Shown one piece after another: positions 20,315-30,059 of a DNA stretch of 64,000 nucleotides. Location: positions 1 to 64,000 of the forward strand of contig JAGQYI010000030.1 in assembly GCA_020436165.1 (NCBI GenBank), given 5' to 3'. Numbering within the stretch: the stretch's first letter is position 1; each line of letters opens with the position of its first letter. The position numbers were made by a program, and so were the translations under genes. The DNA comes from Cyclobacteriaceae bacterium (lineage in GTDB: Bacteria; Bacteroidota; Bacteroidia; Cytophagales; Cyclobacteriaceae). Under the pieces are notes generated by a model. That model ran no database searches, had not been told where the DNA came from, and saw only the letters and a list, made by a program, of their open reading frames with translations.

Positions 20315-20322
20315 CAAACATA
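20315..20322 (-). promoter_or_regulatory. -7 box of the Ppx/GppA gene
   Basis: TATGTTTG on the minus strand matches TAnnTTTG and overlaps the upstream in-frame ATG, which supports the downstream start. A second match, TACGTTTG, at 20291-20298 is too close to the start codon to serve it. Confidence 0.45.
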
Positions 20323-20357
20323 ATATTTGCTTAATTACGAGCCTCTCGCTGGGGCTA

Positions 20358-20382
20358 ATTTGTCTATATTTGATATACAAAT
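20358..20382. promoter_or_regulatory. Imperfect palindrome over the carboxylase promoter
   Basis: ATTTGTCTAT and ATATACAAAT form a 10-bp inverted repeat (one mismatch) around a 5-nt centre. A -7 box, TATATTTG (20365-20372), lies inside it and the carboxylase start is 10 nt downstream. This is the layout of a repressor operator covering the polymerase site. Confidence 0.45.
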
Positions 20383-20391
20383 CCTATCATT

Positions 20392-21948
20392 ATGAACTAC
20401 CAATCGAGAGAAGAAAAATTAAAAAAACTTGAGGAATTAAATAAGGAAGCTGAACAGGGCGGAGGAGAAAAAAGAATAGAATCGCAGCACAATAAGGGTA
20501 AACTTACAGCTCGTGAACGAATAGCTCTTTTGTTAGATGAGGGTAGTTTTGAAGAACTTGGAAAGTTTGTTCGGCATAGAAGCACTGCTTTTGGGTTGGA
20601 AAAAGAAAGGTACCTGGGCGATGGCGTTGTTACAGGTTATGGAAGAATAGATGGCAGGTTGGTCTATGTGTTTTCTCAGGACTTTACCATTTTCGGTGGA
20701 TCGCTTTCGGAGGCCTATGCGGAGAAGATCGTCCGCATTATGGACTTGGCCATGAAAAATGGAGCTCCAGTTATTGGATTGAATGATTCGGGAGGTGCCC
20801 GAATCCAGGAAGGGGTTGTTTCGCTGGGCGGCTATGCCGATATTTTTTACAGGAACACCATGGCCTCTGGTGTTGTACCTCAAATATCAGCCATTATGGG
20901 GCCGTGTGCTGGTGGAGCCGTATATTCTCCTGCTATTACAGATTTTACCCTAATGGTGGAAAATACCTCATATATGTTCGTTACTGGACCCAACGTGGTG
21001 AAAACCGTAACCCAGGAAGATGTAACAGCTGAAGAATTGGGAGGGGCCAAAACGCATAGCACCAAAAGCGGTGTTACCCATTTCTCATGCCCCAATGAGG
21101 TTGAAGCTATTAACCGAATTAAGCAGCTTTTGAGCTATGTGCCGCAGAATTGTGAAGAGGAAGCACCGTTATTACCCTACGAGCCTGGTGATGAGCTTCG
21201 TCCTGAACTGAACGAGATAGTTCCGGTGAATCCTAACCAGCCATACGATATGAGAGATGTGATCAATGGCATCATTGATAAGGATAGTTTTTTAGAAGTG
21301 CATAAAGATTTTGCTGAAAGCATTGTGGTTGGCTTTGCCAGACTAGCCGGTAGGAGCATTGGTATTGTTGCCAATCAGCCACAGTCGTTTGCCGGGGTTT
21401 TGGGTATCCGATCAAGTCGCAAAGGAGCACGCTTTGTGCGCTTCTGCGACAGCTTTAACATTCCGTTGTTGGTATTGGAAGATGTACCCGGATTCCTGCC
21501 CGGAACGGACCAGGAGTGGAATGGTATTATTACCAACGGTGCTAAATTGCTCTATGCCTTCTGTGAAGCAACTGTTCCCAGAATAACGGTAATTACCCGC
21601 AAGGCATATGGCGGTGCTTACGATGTTATGAACTCCAAGCATATTGGAGCCGATATGAATTATGCCTGGCCAACAGCCGAAGTTGCTGTGATGGGGGCAA
21701 AAGGGGCAGCTGAGATTATTTTTAGAAAAGAAATAGCAGCAGCCGATAATAAGGAAGCCAAGCTCCAGGAAAAAGTGGATGAGTACAGTGAACGTTTTGC
21801 CAACCCATATTCAGCTGCCGAACGAGGGTATGTGGATGAGGTGATCTTACCCGAACAAACAAGGCAGAAGCTGATCACTGCTTTTAAAATGTGTGAAACC
21901 AAGGTGGACTCTATACCTAAGAAAAAACATGGAAATATTCCGTTGTAA
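20392..21948 (+). CDS. Acyl-CoA carboxylase carboxyltransferase (propionyl-CoA carboxylase beta / MmdA type)
   Basis: 518 residues, the typical length of PccB and methylmalonyl-CoA decarboxylase alpha. It transfers CO2 between carboxybiotin and propionyl-CoA. Two crotonase-like halves are visible; oxyanion-hole glycines lie in [17 protein letters not shown] and [15 protein letters not shown], and the [20 protein letters not shown] start is diagnostic. No biotin carboxylase or biotin carrier is adjacent, so its direction (carboxylation or sodium-pumping decarboxylation) is open. Confidence 0.93.
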   Translation: MNYQSREEKLKKLEELNKEAEQGGGEKRIESQHNKGKLTARERIALLLDEGSFEELGKFVRHRSTAFGLEKERYLGDGVVTGYGRIDGRLVYVFSQDFTIFGGSLSEAYAEKIVRIMDLAMKNGAPVIGLNDSGGARIQEGVVSLGGYADIFYRNTMASGVVPQISAIMGPCAGGAVYSPAITDFTLMVENTSYMFVTGPNVVKTVTQEDVTAEELGGAKTHSTKSGVTHFSCPNEVEAINRIKQLLSYVPQNCEEEAPLLPYEPGDELRPELNEIVPVNPNQPYDMRDVINGIIDKDSFLEVHKDFAESIVVGFARLAGRSIGIVANQPQSFAGVLGIRSSRKGARFVRFCDSFNIPLLVLEDVPGFLPGTDQEWNGIITNGAKLLYAFCEATVPRITVITRKAYGGAYDVMNSKHIGADMNYAWPTAEVAVMGAKGAAEIIFRKEIAAADNKEAKLQEKVDEYSERFANPYSAAERGYVDEVILPEQTRQKLITAFKMCETKVDSIPKKKHGNIPL

Positions 21949-21981
21949 ATTGCAATTGACAATTTACAATTATCGATAACG

Positions 21982-22015
21982 AATAACCTTTAACTAGTAA
22001 TCAATAACTTTTAAC
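21982..22015 (+). repeat. 13-nt direct repeat, 21-nt period
   Basis: AATAACCTTTAAC (21982-21994) recurs as AATAACTTTTAAC (22003-22015) with one mismatch, two DNA turns apart, right before the M42 peptidase start. It could be a tandem regulator site or just AT-rich repetition; the preceding 30 nt also repeat CAATT. Confidence 0.35.
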
Positions 22016-22016
22016 A

Positions 22017-23084
22017 ATGAAAAAGAACGAGAAATTTTTATACCAATACCTGAACAATGCATCGCCCACTGGCTTTGAGGAGTCGGGACAGCGTATTTGG
22101 CTCGATTATATAAGACCTTTTGTAGATACGTATATTTCGGATACCTACGGCACCGTGGTTGGGGTTATCAACCCAAATGCAGAGTACAAAGTGGTAATTG
22201 AAGCACATGCTGATGAGATATCCTGGTTTGTGAACTACATAACCGATGACGGCTATATTTATGTGATCCGAAACGGGGGCTCAGACCACCAGATTGCCCC
22301 TTCCATGCGTGTGAATGTACATACAGCTAAAGGTGTTGTGAAAGGGGTGTTTGGATGGCCGGCTATCCATGTGCGTCATGGCGAAAAAGAAACAAACCCA
22401 ACCCTTCAGAATATTTTTGTGGATGTGGGATGTTCTTACAAGGAGGAAGTAGAGAAACTGGGGATTCATGTAGGTTCCGTAATTACGTTTGAAGATGAGT
22501 TGATGGAGCTCAACAAAAAGTATTATACAGGCCGTGCTTTGGATAACCGCATGGGTGGATATATGATTGCTGAGGTAGCTCGCAGATTACACGAAAACAA
22601 AGTAAAATTGCCCTTTGGTTTGTATGTGGTTAACTCGGTGCAGGAAGAAATTGGCCTGCGAGGTGCTGAAATGATTGCGGAGCGCATCAAACCGGATGTA
22701 GCTATTATTACTGATGTAACGCATGATACGGGCTCGCCTTTGTACGACAAAAAGAAAAGTGGTGATATTAAATGCGGCAACGGGCCCGTGGTTAGCTATG
22801 GCCCGGCTGTACAAAACAATGTGCGCGACATGATCATTAAAGTGGCCGAAAAGAAGAAGATTGACTTTCAGCGGTTGTCTGCTTCTCGTTCTACAGGCAC
22901 CGATACGGATGCATTTGCCTATTCCAATGCCGGGGTGGCCTCAGCGCTTATTTCTTTGCCTTTGAAATATATGCACACTACGGTTGAAACCGTAAATAAG
23001 GAGGATGTTGAAGGCGTTATCAAGCTTATCTACGAAACCCTGGTGCAGCTTAAGGCCGGGCATGATTTTAGGTATATTAAATAG
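22017..23084 (+). CDS. M42-family metallo-aminopeptidase
   Basis: 355 residues, cytoplasmic co-catalytic zinc peptidase of the PepA/TET/FrvX group. Predicted ligands and catalytic residues: H64 and D66 (EAHADEI), D176 (GRALDNRMGG), E210/E211 (VQEEIGLRG), D233 (TDVTHD) and the histidine of KYMHTTVE near the C-terminus. Members trim peptides, often as dodecamers; some are glucanases, so peptidase specificity is from family knowledge only. Confidence 0.92.
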   Translation: MKKNEKFLYQYLNNASPTGFEESGQRIWLDYIRPFVDTYISDTYGTVVGVINPNAEYKVVIEAHADEISWFVNYITDDGYIYVIRNGGSDHQIAPSMRVNVHTAKGVVKGVFGWPAIHVRHGEKETNPTLQNIFVDVGCSYKEEVEKLGIHVGSVITFEDELMELNKKYYTGRALDNRMGGYMIAEVARRLHENKVKLPFGLYVVNSVQEEIGLRGAEMIAERIKPDVAIITDVTHDTGSPLYDKKKSGDIKCGNGPVVSYGPAVQNNVRDMIIKVAEKKKIDFQRLSASRSTGTDTDAFAYSNAGVASALISLPLKYMHTTVETVNKEDVEGVIKLIYETLVQLKAGHDFRYIK

Positions 23085-23204
23085 CAAAAAAATAATTTAG
23101 TGATTTTCGCCATTATTCTATTATAAGTAAGAAATAAACTGAAATAACAGAAGGTGTTTATATTCCAGACATTGCTTTATCGGCAATGAGTTTTGTTGGG
23201 TCAT

Positions 23205-23237
23205 AAAAAAAGGGATGTTGTTAACATCCCTTTTTTT
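23205..23237. terminator. Bidirectional terminator between convergent genes
   Basis: A perfect 15-bp stem with GGGATGTT/AACATCCC core, GTT loop, seven A before and seven T after. It serves the M42 gene on the plus strand and the barrel gene on the minus strand. Confidence 0.92.
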
Positions 23238-23251
23238 ATGTGATCTTTTAT

Positions 23252-23791
23252 TTAAAATCTCCAACCCACTGCTAGCTTTCCTACAAAATCAATATTGATT
23301 GCATCAAGTAAAGTAAGATCAATACCATCTAATTCTGAGGTGTTTTTATTTACGAACGCCTTACCACCACCAAATGCGATATCAAATAAAAATCCAGATT
23401 CCGCAACAATTTTGTAACCAATGTTAAAACCTCCGGCAAACCTTTCATTTTTCCATCCGATAACTCCATCAGATTTATATGCACCAGACATATATTTAAG
23501 GTATCCACCAAAATAAAATTTATCAAGACCTTTATTCGGAGAGAAATAGTATCGAGGATTAACAACTACACCTGCTCGAGTGCTTTTATATTCTACATCA
23601 TCTAGTGTTTGTTTATCAAAGGCTATTGTAGGTGCTAAGTCGATACCGAAATTATCACTGAAACCATACTCTGCAGCAACATCTATGCTACCCCATAATA
23701 TAGAAAAAGGGTTAATTTTAGCTTCAAACTGCGCTTTGGCACTTAATGATAAAGCTATTAAAGCTAGTAAAATAAATGATTTTTTGTTCAT
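23252..23791 (-). CDS. Outer-membrane beta-barrel protein
   Basis: 179 residues. Signal peptide MNKKSFILLALIALSLSAKAQ followed by barrel strands with alternating hydrophobic residues and glycine/aromatic girdles (SIDVAAEYGFSDNFGIDLAP, KFYFGGYLKYMSG), ending in VGKLAVGWRF with the C-terminal Phe of outer-membrane proteins. Resembles small DUF3575/OmpW-like barrels; no specific role. It stands alone between the bidirectional terminator and a 250-nt gap in which I see no gene. Confidence 0.78.
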   Translation of the reverse strand: MNKKSFILLALIALSLSAKAQFEAKINPFSILWGSIDVAAEYGFSDNFGIDLAPTIAFDKQTLDDVEYKSTRAGVVVNPRYYFSPNKGLDKFYFGGYLKYMSGAYKSDGVIGWKNERFAGGFNIGYKIVAESGFLFDIAFGGGKAFVNKNTSELDGIDLTLLDAINIDFVGKLAVGWRF

Positions 23792-24041
23792 AACTATTAG
23801 GTTTAATGTTTTTGTTTTTTTATTTATATTAGATTGTTTGTGACTAAATTAATAAAAAATATTTATTCGCTAAATAATTATAGTGAAATTGAAATTCTAA
23901 TTTTAAATTGTCAAAACTAACCTCATTTGCAAAATGAGAAATAGATTAGGAATATGTTTAAACAAGGTGTTATGCATTTAATGATTCTTTTATCCTGCTA
24001 GACGAACTGAAATCATATCGAGTTATTGAACGATCTTATTG

Positions 24042-24332
24042 TTACTTTAACAATTTCCTATCTACTACAAACGGACCAAATGGAAGCACAGAAGCTGTTA
24101 GAGCTAAAAAGGTCACCTTGTTATTCCATTCCAATTTCTTACGAATAAAGAATACAAGAGTTATATACAGTATAAACAAGATACCATGTGCCATACCTAC
24201 TACTCGAGTGGTTTCGGGCATGCCATAAACGTATTTTAATGGCATGGCTATGCCTAAAAGAATCAGAAAAGAAATGCCTTCTAAAATAGCAACCCATTTA
24301 AAGTGCTTTGCAGTTGGGTTAAAAAAATCCAT
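24042..24332 (-). CDS. DUF3817 family membrane protein
   Basis: 96 residues with three predicted membrane helices (about 13-32, 45-63, 70-88). The pattern of EGISFLILLGIAMPLKY, then RVVGMAHGILFILYI, fits the small DUF3817 family of unknown function, found alone or fused to permeases. A TACCTTTG -7 box lies at 24364-24371 on the minus strand. Downstream of aroA on the same strand but with a 57-nt gap and its own promoter box. Confidence 0.8.
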   Translation of the reverse strand: MDFFNPTAKHFKWVAILEGISFLILLGIAMPLKYVYGMPETTRVVGMAHGILFILYITLVFFIRKKLEWNNKVTFLALTASVLPFGPFVVDRKLLK

Positions 24333-24363
24333 GGTGTGTTGTTATTGGTAAAAAATAATTAGG

Positions 24364-24371
24364 CAAAGGTA
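24364..24371 (-). promoter_or_regulatory. -7 box of the DUF3817 gene
   Basis: TACCTTTG on the minus strand, 32 nt upstream of the start codon. No convincing -33 element. Confidence 0.4.
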
Positions 24372-24389
24372 TTGGAAATCAAATAAAAC

Positions 24390-25619
24390 TTATCGATTAA
24401 CAAACCCGACCTTCTCTAAATCTTCCCAAAAGCTTGGGTAGGATTTATTGACTACCTCAGGTGCTTCAATGGTAATGCCTGGCAGCACACATGCTAAGGG
24501 GGCAAAGGCCATGGCCATGCGGTGGTCATGGTAGGTGTTTATGTAAACCTCTTTGCCTTTCCAGTTGCCTTTGGGTGGTACAACCGTCCAGGTTTCGTTT
24601 TCCTCTATAAAATCAGCTCCCAGTTTTTGCAGTTCATTTTTAATGGCGGCTACCCGGTCGGTTTCCTTGATCTTGAGGGTATGCAAACCGGTAAATACGC
24701 AGCTATGCTCCAATGCGGCACACAGCACAGCAAAGGTTTGTGCCAGGTCAGGGCTATCTGAAAAATCAATTGCCTCCGGCAAATTAGGAGTACACCTTGT
24801 CAGCACCGCACCTTCAAAGGTAAATTGGGTTTCTACCCCAAAGGGCCTCATGAGCTCTACCAGGTTTCGGTCGCCCTGCAATGAGTTTTCTTTAAAAGCA
24901 GCTAGCTCCAGGTGCTCCGCACCGGATAATACAAAAATACTATACCAATAGCTTGCGCTTGACCAGTCGGGCTCAACTGTAAAAGGGGTATATACATATT
25001 CGGCTGGATGTACTTTGTATCCATTGGATAATTCTTCTACATCCACTCCAAAATGCTGCATCAACTCAATAGTCATTTGCAGGTAGGGCTTGCTGGTAGT
25101 TTCTCCCTCAATTATAAGCGCAAGTCCTTTAGGTAATATTGGAGCAAGCATTAAAAGGGCAGAGAGGTATTGACTACTAACAGAACCATCAATTGTAATG
25201 GTATCTGTTTTTTGTGTTTCAAAACCGTTAAGCGAAATGGGCGGGTAGCCCTCCTTTTTTAAATAGTCGATTTCAACTCCAAGTTCTCTTAAAGCATTTA
25301 CTAAAATGCCAATAGGCCGTTCCTGCATACGGGCCGTTCCTGTTAGGATTTTATGTTGTCCGGTCAGTCCGAAAAAAGCGGTCAAAAAACGCATTACCGT
25401 GCCGGCATCTTTCACATCTATTTCTTTAGAAGTGGAACCAAGCAGAAACTTCATTAGTTCTGTGTCCCGCGCAGATGATAGGTTTTTAATGCTCCCAGGC
25501 ACTTTACAAAGGGCATTAATCAGTAATGCCCTATTACTTTCACTCTTGGAACCGGGTATCAGCACTTTTCCAAGGTGGATATTTTTTTTCTGGTACGATA
25601 TATGTATCTCTTTCCTCAA
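24390..25619 (-). CDS. aroA: 3-phosphoshikimate 1-carboxyvinyltransferase (EPSP synthase)
   Basis: 409 residues. Joins PEP to shikimate-3-phosphate in the chorismate pathway, the target of glyphosate. PGSKSESNRALLINAL carries the Lys/Ser/Arg substrate-binding residues; the family signature around DAGTVMRFLTAF (about 76-87) and KETDRVAAIKNELQKLGA are intact. In the first signature the usual LGNAGT is DAGTVMRF, common in Bacteroidota. aroB lies 290 nt upstream on the same strand. Confidence 0.95.
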   Translation of the reverse strand: MRKEIHISYQKKNIHLGKVLIPGSKSESNRALLINALCKVPGSIKNLSSARDTELMKFLLGSTSKEIDVKDAGTVMRFLTAFFGLTGQHKILTGTARMQERPIGILVNALRELGVEIDYLKKEGYPPISLNGFETQKTDTITIDGSVSSQYLSALLMLAPILPKGLALIIEGETTSKPYLQMTIELMQHFGVDVEELSNGYKVHPAEYVYTPFTVEPDWSSASYWYSIFVLSGAEHLELAAFKENSLQGDRNLVELMRPFGVETQFTFEGAVLTRCTPNLPEAIDFSDSPDLAQTFAVLCAALEHSCVFTGLHTLKIKETDRVAAIKNELQKLGADFIEENETWTVVPPKGNWKGKEVYINTYHDHRMAMAFAPLACVLPGITIEAPEVVNKSYPSFWEDLEKVGFVNR

Positions 25620-25636
25620 GCGTTAAATAATAAATA

Positions 25637-25644
25637 CAAACGTA
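25637..25644 (-). promoter_or_regulatory. -7 box of aroA
   Basis: TACGTTTG on the minus strand fits TAnnTTTG, 17 nt before the aroA start. It indicates that aroA is not only read from aroB. Confidence 0.5.
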
Positions 25645-25724
25645 AATCTTATTTAATGTTTTTTCGTATATTGTTACGAACCATTTATGGTTAAAAAGTG
25701 TTTTAATCTAAAAAATTACCGAGT

Positions 25725-25916
25725 ATGAAATCAAGCAGAACTGGTTTAGCTTTCGGAATATTGGCAGGAGCGGCTTTAGCTGCGTTTGCCGTTACCAAAG
25801 CTGGAAGAACCTCACTTAAAAAATTGGGCGACCGAGCCGCTGAATTACGCGCAGAGGTTAACAAGGAGATCAGGCAATTTAAAAAGCTTAAAGGTCACGG
25901 GCAGCGTTTTATTTAA
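25725..25916 (+). CDS. YtxH-like small membrane protein
   Basis: 63 residues. A short start, then a small-residue helix (GLAFGILAGAALAAFAVT, about residues 6-23) and a basic amphipathic tail with RAAELRAEVNKEIRQFKK. The layout fits YtxH-domain proteins seen across Bacteroidota, of unknown role and often stress-linked. It lies between aroA and aroB on the opposite strand and overlaps the aroB 3' end by 8 nt. Confidence 0.65.
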   Translation: MKSSRTGLAFGILAGAALAAFAVTKAGRTSLKKLGDRAAELRAEVNKEIRQFKKLKGHGQRFI

Positions 25917-26955
25917 GCGTATAAAAAGCTAAGGACTCCCTTACATCTTCTTTTGAGATGGCTATGGAATGCCGTGCTTCTTCAGGTTTGGCAAGAAGAA
26001 CGGCCTGAATGCTTTTGCCAGCATTTTTCTTATCCTGCTCAAGATTATTGAGTATCGTATCCCAGTCGGATTCAGGAATCTCCACTCGTTTAAAATAGCT
26101 ATCAACTACTTTGGCTATGTAATCCCTGTCGGAAGTACTCAAATCCATTAACTTTTCCGAAAGAAATGCTTCGGTAATCATACCTGCTGCTACTGCTTCT
26201 CCATGCAAAATAGGTTTTCCCTTTTCCAAAAAATACGATTCAATGGCGTGCCCTACAGTGTGGCCAAAATTCAGTAACTTTCTTTCCCCACTTTCAAAAG
26301 GATCTGCTTCTACAATTTCATTTTTGATTAGAATGGATTTTTTTATCAAAGATGCCCAATCTGCATCTTCGGAAAGTAGTTTACCCAAGTGCTTTAAATG
26401 AGTTACATCTTTGATAAAAGCATGCTTAATCATTTCGGCTATTCCTGAAGTAAGTTGTTGCCTGGGTAGGGTTTTTAGGAACCAAGGATCAACAATAACT
26501 TTTACCGGCATATTGAAAACACCGATATGATTTTTAAATCCGTTAAAATCAATTCCAAGCTTTCCGCCTATGCTGGCATCTACCTGGGCAAGCAAAGTGG
26601 TTGGAATATTCACAAAGGCAATACCCCGCTTATAAGTGCTGGCACAAAACCCTCCCATATCGCCAATCACACCACCTCCCAGGTTTATAAGCAGGCTTTT
26701 TCGATCGGCTTCAGCATCAGTAAGGGCCTGCCAGATAGTTGAGCAGGTTTCAAGATTTTTGTTTGCTTCACCACTTTCTATTTCAATTTTCTGGTGGTTT
26801 CCAATGTAATCCTGAACCAATGGAAGGCAATAATGCCCAGTGTTCTCATCCACCAGAACAAACACTTTTGAAAAGCTGTTTTTCTTTAAAAAATTGGCAA
26901 TTGAAATACCGGATGTTTCGGTTATTTCAAGATACTTGGGAAGACTTTTGGCCAT
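25909..26955 (-). CDS. aroB: 3-dehydroquinate synthase
   Basis: 348 residues. Second step of the shikimate pathway, an NAD+ and metal-dependent cyclase. NAD loop GGGVIGDMGGFCASTYKRG and the metal-binding FGHTVGHAIE and HGEAVAAGM motifs are present, with the PTTLLAQVDASIGGK active-site stretch. Somewhat shorter than E. coli AroB (362) but complete. Confidence 0.95.
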   Translation of the reverse strand: MAKSLPKYLEITETSGISIANFLKKNSFSKVFVLVDENTGHYCLPLVQDYIGNHQKIEIESGEANKNLETCSTIWQALTDAEADRKSLLINLGGGVIGDMGGFCASTYKRGIAFVNIPTTLLAQVDASIGGKLGIDFNGFKNHIGVFNMPVKVIVDPWFLKTLPRQQLTSGIAEMIKHAFIKDVTHLKHLGKLLSEDADWASLIKKSILIKNEIVEADPFESGERKLLNFGHTVGHAIESYFLEKGKPILHGEAVAAGMITEAFLSEKLMDLSTSDRDYIAKVVDSYFKRVEIPESDWDTILNNLEQDKKNAGKSIQAVLLAKPEEARHSIAISKEDVRESLAFYTLK

Positions 26956-27046
26956 AGAAATTGAAGGTAGTTACATTGAGGATTTAAAGGTAGCATTATT
27001 GAAATAAATTGAGCTTTTAAAGATTAATTAACTTGCAAATGAAAGG

Positions 27047-27054
27047 TATATTTG
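27047..27054 (+). promoter_or_regulatory. -7 box of the proline dehydrogenase gene
   Basis: TATATTTG followed by C, 20 nt before the start at 27075. It lies inside the longer open frame that begins at a TTG (27033), so it also argues for the downstream start. Confidence 0.5.
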
Positions 27055-27074
27055 CAGTCCAAATTGCAATTCAA

Positions 27075-28262
27075 ATGACTAAGATAACAAGTGAATCTTT
27101 CGAAAATACAGAGAAGGCCTTTATAGCTAAATCGGACTGGCAACTGAAAAAAGCCTACTGGCTTTTTAAGATTGTAAACAACAATACCATGGCTCGCCTA
27201 AGTACCCGATCGGCCAATCTGGCACTTAAGATGCACCTTCCTGTTAAGGGTATGATTAAGAATACGGTTTTTGAACATTTCTGTGGAGGCGAGAGCATTG
27301 AGGAGAGCCAGGAAACAGTGGAAATGCTAAATAAATACGGGATAGGAGCAATTCTGGACTATTCGGTTGAAGGCAAGCACGATGAAGCTGCTTTTGACAA
27401 TGCCCTGAAAGAGACCATGCGTACAATTGAAAATGCGAAAGGCAATAAGAAAATTCCTTATTGTGTTTTTAAGCCTACGGGCATGGGTTCGGCTGAGCTG
27501 ATGGAGAAGATACAACTGGGTAAAGAGTTAAATGATGAAGAAAAAGCTGCCTTTGGGAGAGTACGTGAACGATATTACAAACTGGGTCAGGCAGCTTATG
27601 ATAATAATATACGTCTGTTGATTGATGCAGAGGATTCATGGTATCAGAATACCATAGACAACCTCCTATACGAAATGATGGAGAAGTTTAACAAGGAACG
27701 AGCTATTATTTTCAATACCTATCAAATGTACCGATGGGCAAGTTTACAAAACATAAAAGATGCACATGCCAGAGGTAAAGAAAAGGGGTTTGTCTTGGGT
27801 GCTAAACTGGTGCGGGGAGCCTATATGGAAATTGAGCGCGAGCGAGCAAAAGAGAAAGGATATGAAGATCCAATTTGTGCAGACAAACATGCCACAGATA
27901 AGAGTTACAATGATGGTTTAAAATACTGTATTGAGAACATCGGTGAAATAGAACTATTTAATGGGTCTCATAATGAGTATTCTAACCTTTATTTAACCGA
28001 GTTAATGAAAAAGCATGGCCTGGCCAATGATGACCATCGTATCTATTTCTCACAGCTGTATGGAATGAGTGATAATATTTCGTATGTGCTTGGAGGTGAA
28101 GGCTACAATGTAGCCAAGTACGTTCCTTACGGACCTATTAAACATGTGATGCCTTATCTCATTAGAAGGGCTGAAGAAAATACTTCTGTGGCAGGGCAAA
28201 GTAGTAGGGAGTTGAATTTGCTTCATAAGGAAATTCTTAGAAGAAAAACGGTTAAAGGATAA
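27075..28262 (+). CDS. Proline dehydrogenase
   Basis: 395 residues, monofunctional FAD-dependent PutA N-domain type, oxidising proline to pyrroline-5-carboxylate. TIM-barrel signatures: LVRGAYMEIERERAKEKGY (about 253-271), and YVPYGPIKHVMPYLIRRAEEN near the end, which carries the conserved arginine pair for the proline carboxylate. The frame is open for 14 more codons upstream, but the -7 box there makes ATG 27075 the better start. No P5C dehydrogenase is adjacent. Confidence 0.93.
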   Translation: MTKITSESFENTEKAFIAKSDWQLKKAYWLFKIVNNNTMARLSTRSANLALKMHLPVKGMIKNTVFEHFCGGESIEESQETVEMLNKYGIGAILDYSVEGKHDEAAFDNALKETMRTIENAKGNKKIPYCVFKPTGMGSAELMEKIQLGKELNDEEKAAFGRVRERYYKLGQAAYDNNIRLLIDAEDSWYQNTIDNLLYEMMEKFNKERAIIFNTYQMYRWASLQNIKDAHARGKEKGFVLGAKLVRGAYMEIERERAKEKGYEDPICADKHATDKSYNDGLKYCIENIGEIELFNGSHNEYSNLYLTELMKKHGLANDDHRIYFSQLYGMSDNISYVLGGEGYNVAKYVPYGPIKHVMPYLIRRAEENTSVAGQSSRELNLLHKEILRRKTVKG

Positions 28263-28321
28263 TCACCCCATTTCTTAAAATCTTAGCTTCAATCTAAGTT
28301 CAGCAATAGCATAATCTTCGT

Positions 28322-28329
28322 TACTTTTG
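28322..28329 (+). promoter_or_regulatory. -7 box of lysS
   Basis: TACTTTTG fits TAnnTTTG, 20 nt before the lysS start. Confidence 0.5.
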
Positions 28330-28349
28330 CACTCTTAAAATTTTAAAAG

Positions 28350-30053
28350 ATGCAGTTAAGCGAACAGGAACTTGTACGAAGGAGTGCTAAAGAACAAATG
28401 GAACAATTGGGCATCAATCCATACCCATCAGCATTGTTCCCAGTTACTCATTATGCCAAACAGATCAAACGGGAGTTTGATGAGAAAAAGGCAGCTGAGT
28501 TTAAGGAAGTGACTTTGGCCGGGAGGATCATGAGCAGGCGTATTATGGGCTCCGCTTCGTTTGCTGAATTGCAGGACTCAACAGGTCGCATCCAGTTTTA
28601 CGTTCGCAGGGATGATATATGCCCGGAAGAGGACAAAACACTTTACAATACTGTTTTTAAGAAGCTGGTTGATATTGGTGATATTGTTGGAATAAAAGGT
28701 TTTGTGTTTAAAACACAAGTTGGGGAAACTTCTGTGCACGTTACTGAGTTTAAAGTGCTTACCAAGTCGTTGAAACCACTGCCTCTTCCCAAAACAGATG
28801 CCGAAGGAAATGTGCACGATGCGTTTACCGATCCGGAATTGCGCTATCGCCAACGCTATGTGGATTTGATAGTGAACCCTAAAATACGAGAGACCTTCAA
28901 AAAGCGTACGCAACTGGTTAATACCATGCGTACTTATTTGAATGATAAAGGCTATCTGGAAGTTGAAACTCCTATTCTTCAACCTTTGTACGGTGGTGCA
29001 GCAGCTCGACCATTCAAAACGCACCATAATACATTGGACATGACGCTGTACCTGCGCATTGCCAATGAGTTGTACCTAAAGCGACTTATTGTTGGCGGAT
29101 ATGATGGGGTTTATGAATTCTCAAAAGATTTCAGAAACGAGGGTATGTCCCGCTTCCACAATCCTGAATTTACACAGGTGGAGCTTTATGTAGCTTACAA
29201 AGACTATAACTGGATGATGGAGTTGGTGGAGGAAATGATCGAGAAAGTGGCTCTTGAGCTTCACGGTACAACCAAAGTTCCGGTTGGAGATAAGGAAATC
29301 GACTTCAAACGTCCATGGAAACGCTTTACCATGTTCGAAGCCATCGAGCATTTTACAGGCATTGACATCTCTAAGATGGATGAAGCTCAACTAAGGGAAA
29401 CAGCTAAAAAGCTTGAAGTGCCTATTGATGAGACTATGGGTAAAGGCAAGCTGATCGATGAGATATTTGGGGAGAAGTGTGAAGGCAATTTGATACAGCC
29501 AACTTTTATAACGGATTACCCGGTGGAGATGTCGCCTTTGGCAAAACGACACAGAACCAAAGAAGGTTTGGTAGAGCGTTTTGAAGCCATTGCCAATGGT
29601 AAAGAAATATGCAACGCATTCTCTGAACTGAATGACCCAATTGATCAACGTAAACGTTTTGAGGAGCAACTGGAGCTGGGCAAACGTGGTGATGATGAAG
29701 CCATGACTTTGGATGAAGACTTTTTAAGAGCCATTGAATATGGCATGCCTCCCACAGCCGGTTTGGGTATTGGTATCGATCGGTTGTCAATGATCATGAC
29801 CAACTCGAACTCCATTCAGGATGTATTGTTTTTTCCACAAATGAAGCCTGAGAAAAAGCCTCTTGCCCTTTCGGAAGAAGAAGAACTGATTTTAGGCTTA
29901 CTAAAGAAAGAAGGAGCCATGAATCTGGAAAGTCTTAAAAATGCAGCTAATCTTAGCAACAAAAAGTGGGACAAAGCTATCAAAGGACTTACCAGGAATA
30001 AGCTTGCCGTGGTTACGAAAACCAACGATAATCTGAATGTAACTCTTCTTTAA
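28350..30053 (+). CDS. lysS: Lysyl-tRNA synthetase, class II, with C-terminal extension
   Basis: 567 residues; about 500 is usual. The OB anticodon-binding domain (about 55-150) precedes the class II catalytic core with motif 2 ([15 protein letters not shown], about 263-277) and motif 3 ([11 protein letters not shown], about 471-481). The last ~65 residues (from about [16 protein letters not shown]) look like a winged-helix-like add-on with [20 protein letters not shown]. The extension is in frame and not a fusion to a known enzyme. Its role is unknown. Confidence 0.95.
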   Translation: MQLSEQELVRRSAKEQMEQLGINPYPSALFPVTHYAKQIKREFDEKKAAEFKEVTLAGRIMSRRIMGSASFAELQDSTGRIQFYVRRDDICPEEDKTLYNTVFKKLVDIGDIVGIKGFVFKTQVGETSVHVTEFKVLTKSLKPLPLPKTDAEGNVHDAFTDPELRYRQRYVDLIVNPKIRETFKKRTQLVNTMRTYLNDKGYLEVETPILQPLYGGAAARPFKTHHNTLDMTLYLRIANELYLKRLIVGGYDGVYEFSKDFRNEGMSRFHNPEFTQVELYVAYKDYNWMMELVEEMIEKVALELHGTTKVPVGDKEIDFKRPWKRFTMFEAIEHFTGIDISKMDEAQLRETAKKLEVPIDETMGKGKLIDEIFGEKCEGNLIQPTFITDYPVEMSPLAKRHRTKEGLVERFEAIANGKEICNAFSELNDPIDQRKRFEEQLELGKRGDDEAMTLDEDFLRAIEYGMPPTAGLGIGIDRLSMIMTNSNSIQDVLFFPQMKPEKKPLALSEEEELILGLLKKEGAMNLESLKNAANLSNKKWDKAIKGLTRNKLAVVTKTNDNLNVTLL

Positions 30054-30059
30054 ATTTTT

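Noticed and set aside
20289..20321. Longer N-terminus of the Ppx/GppA gene
   Set aside because: Overlaps a good -7 box and adds 11 residues before the phosphate loop that the family does not have.
28262..28310. Terminator after proline dehydrogenase
   Set aside because: Only a 5-bp CTTAG/CTAAG stem with no T-run.
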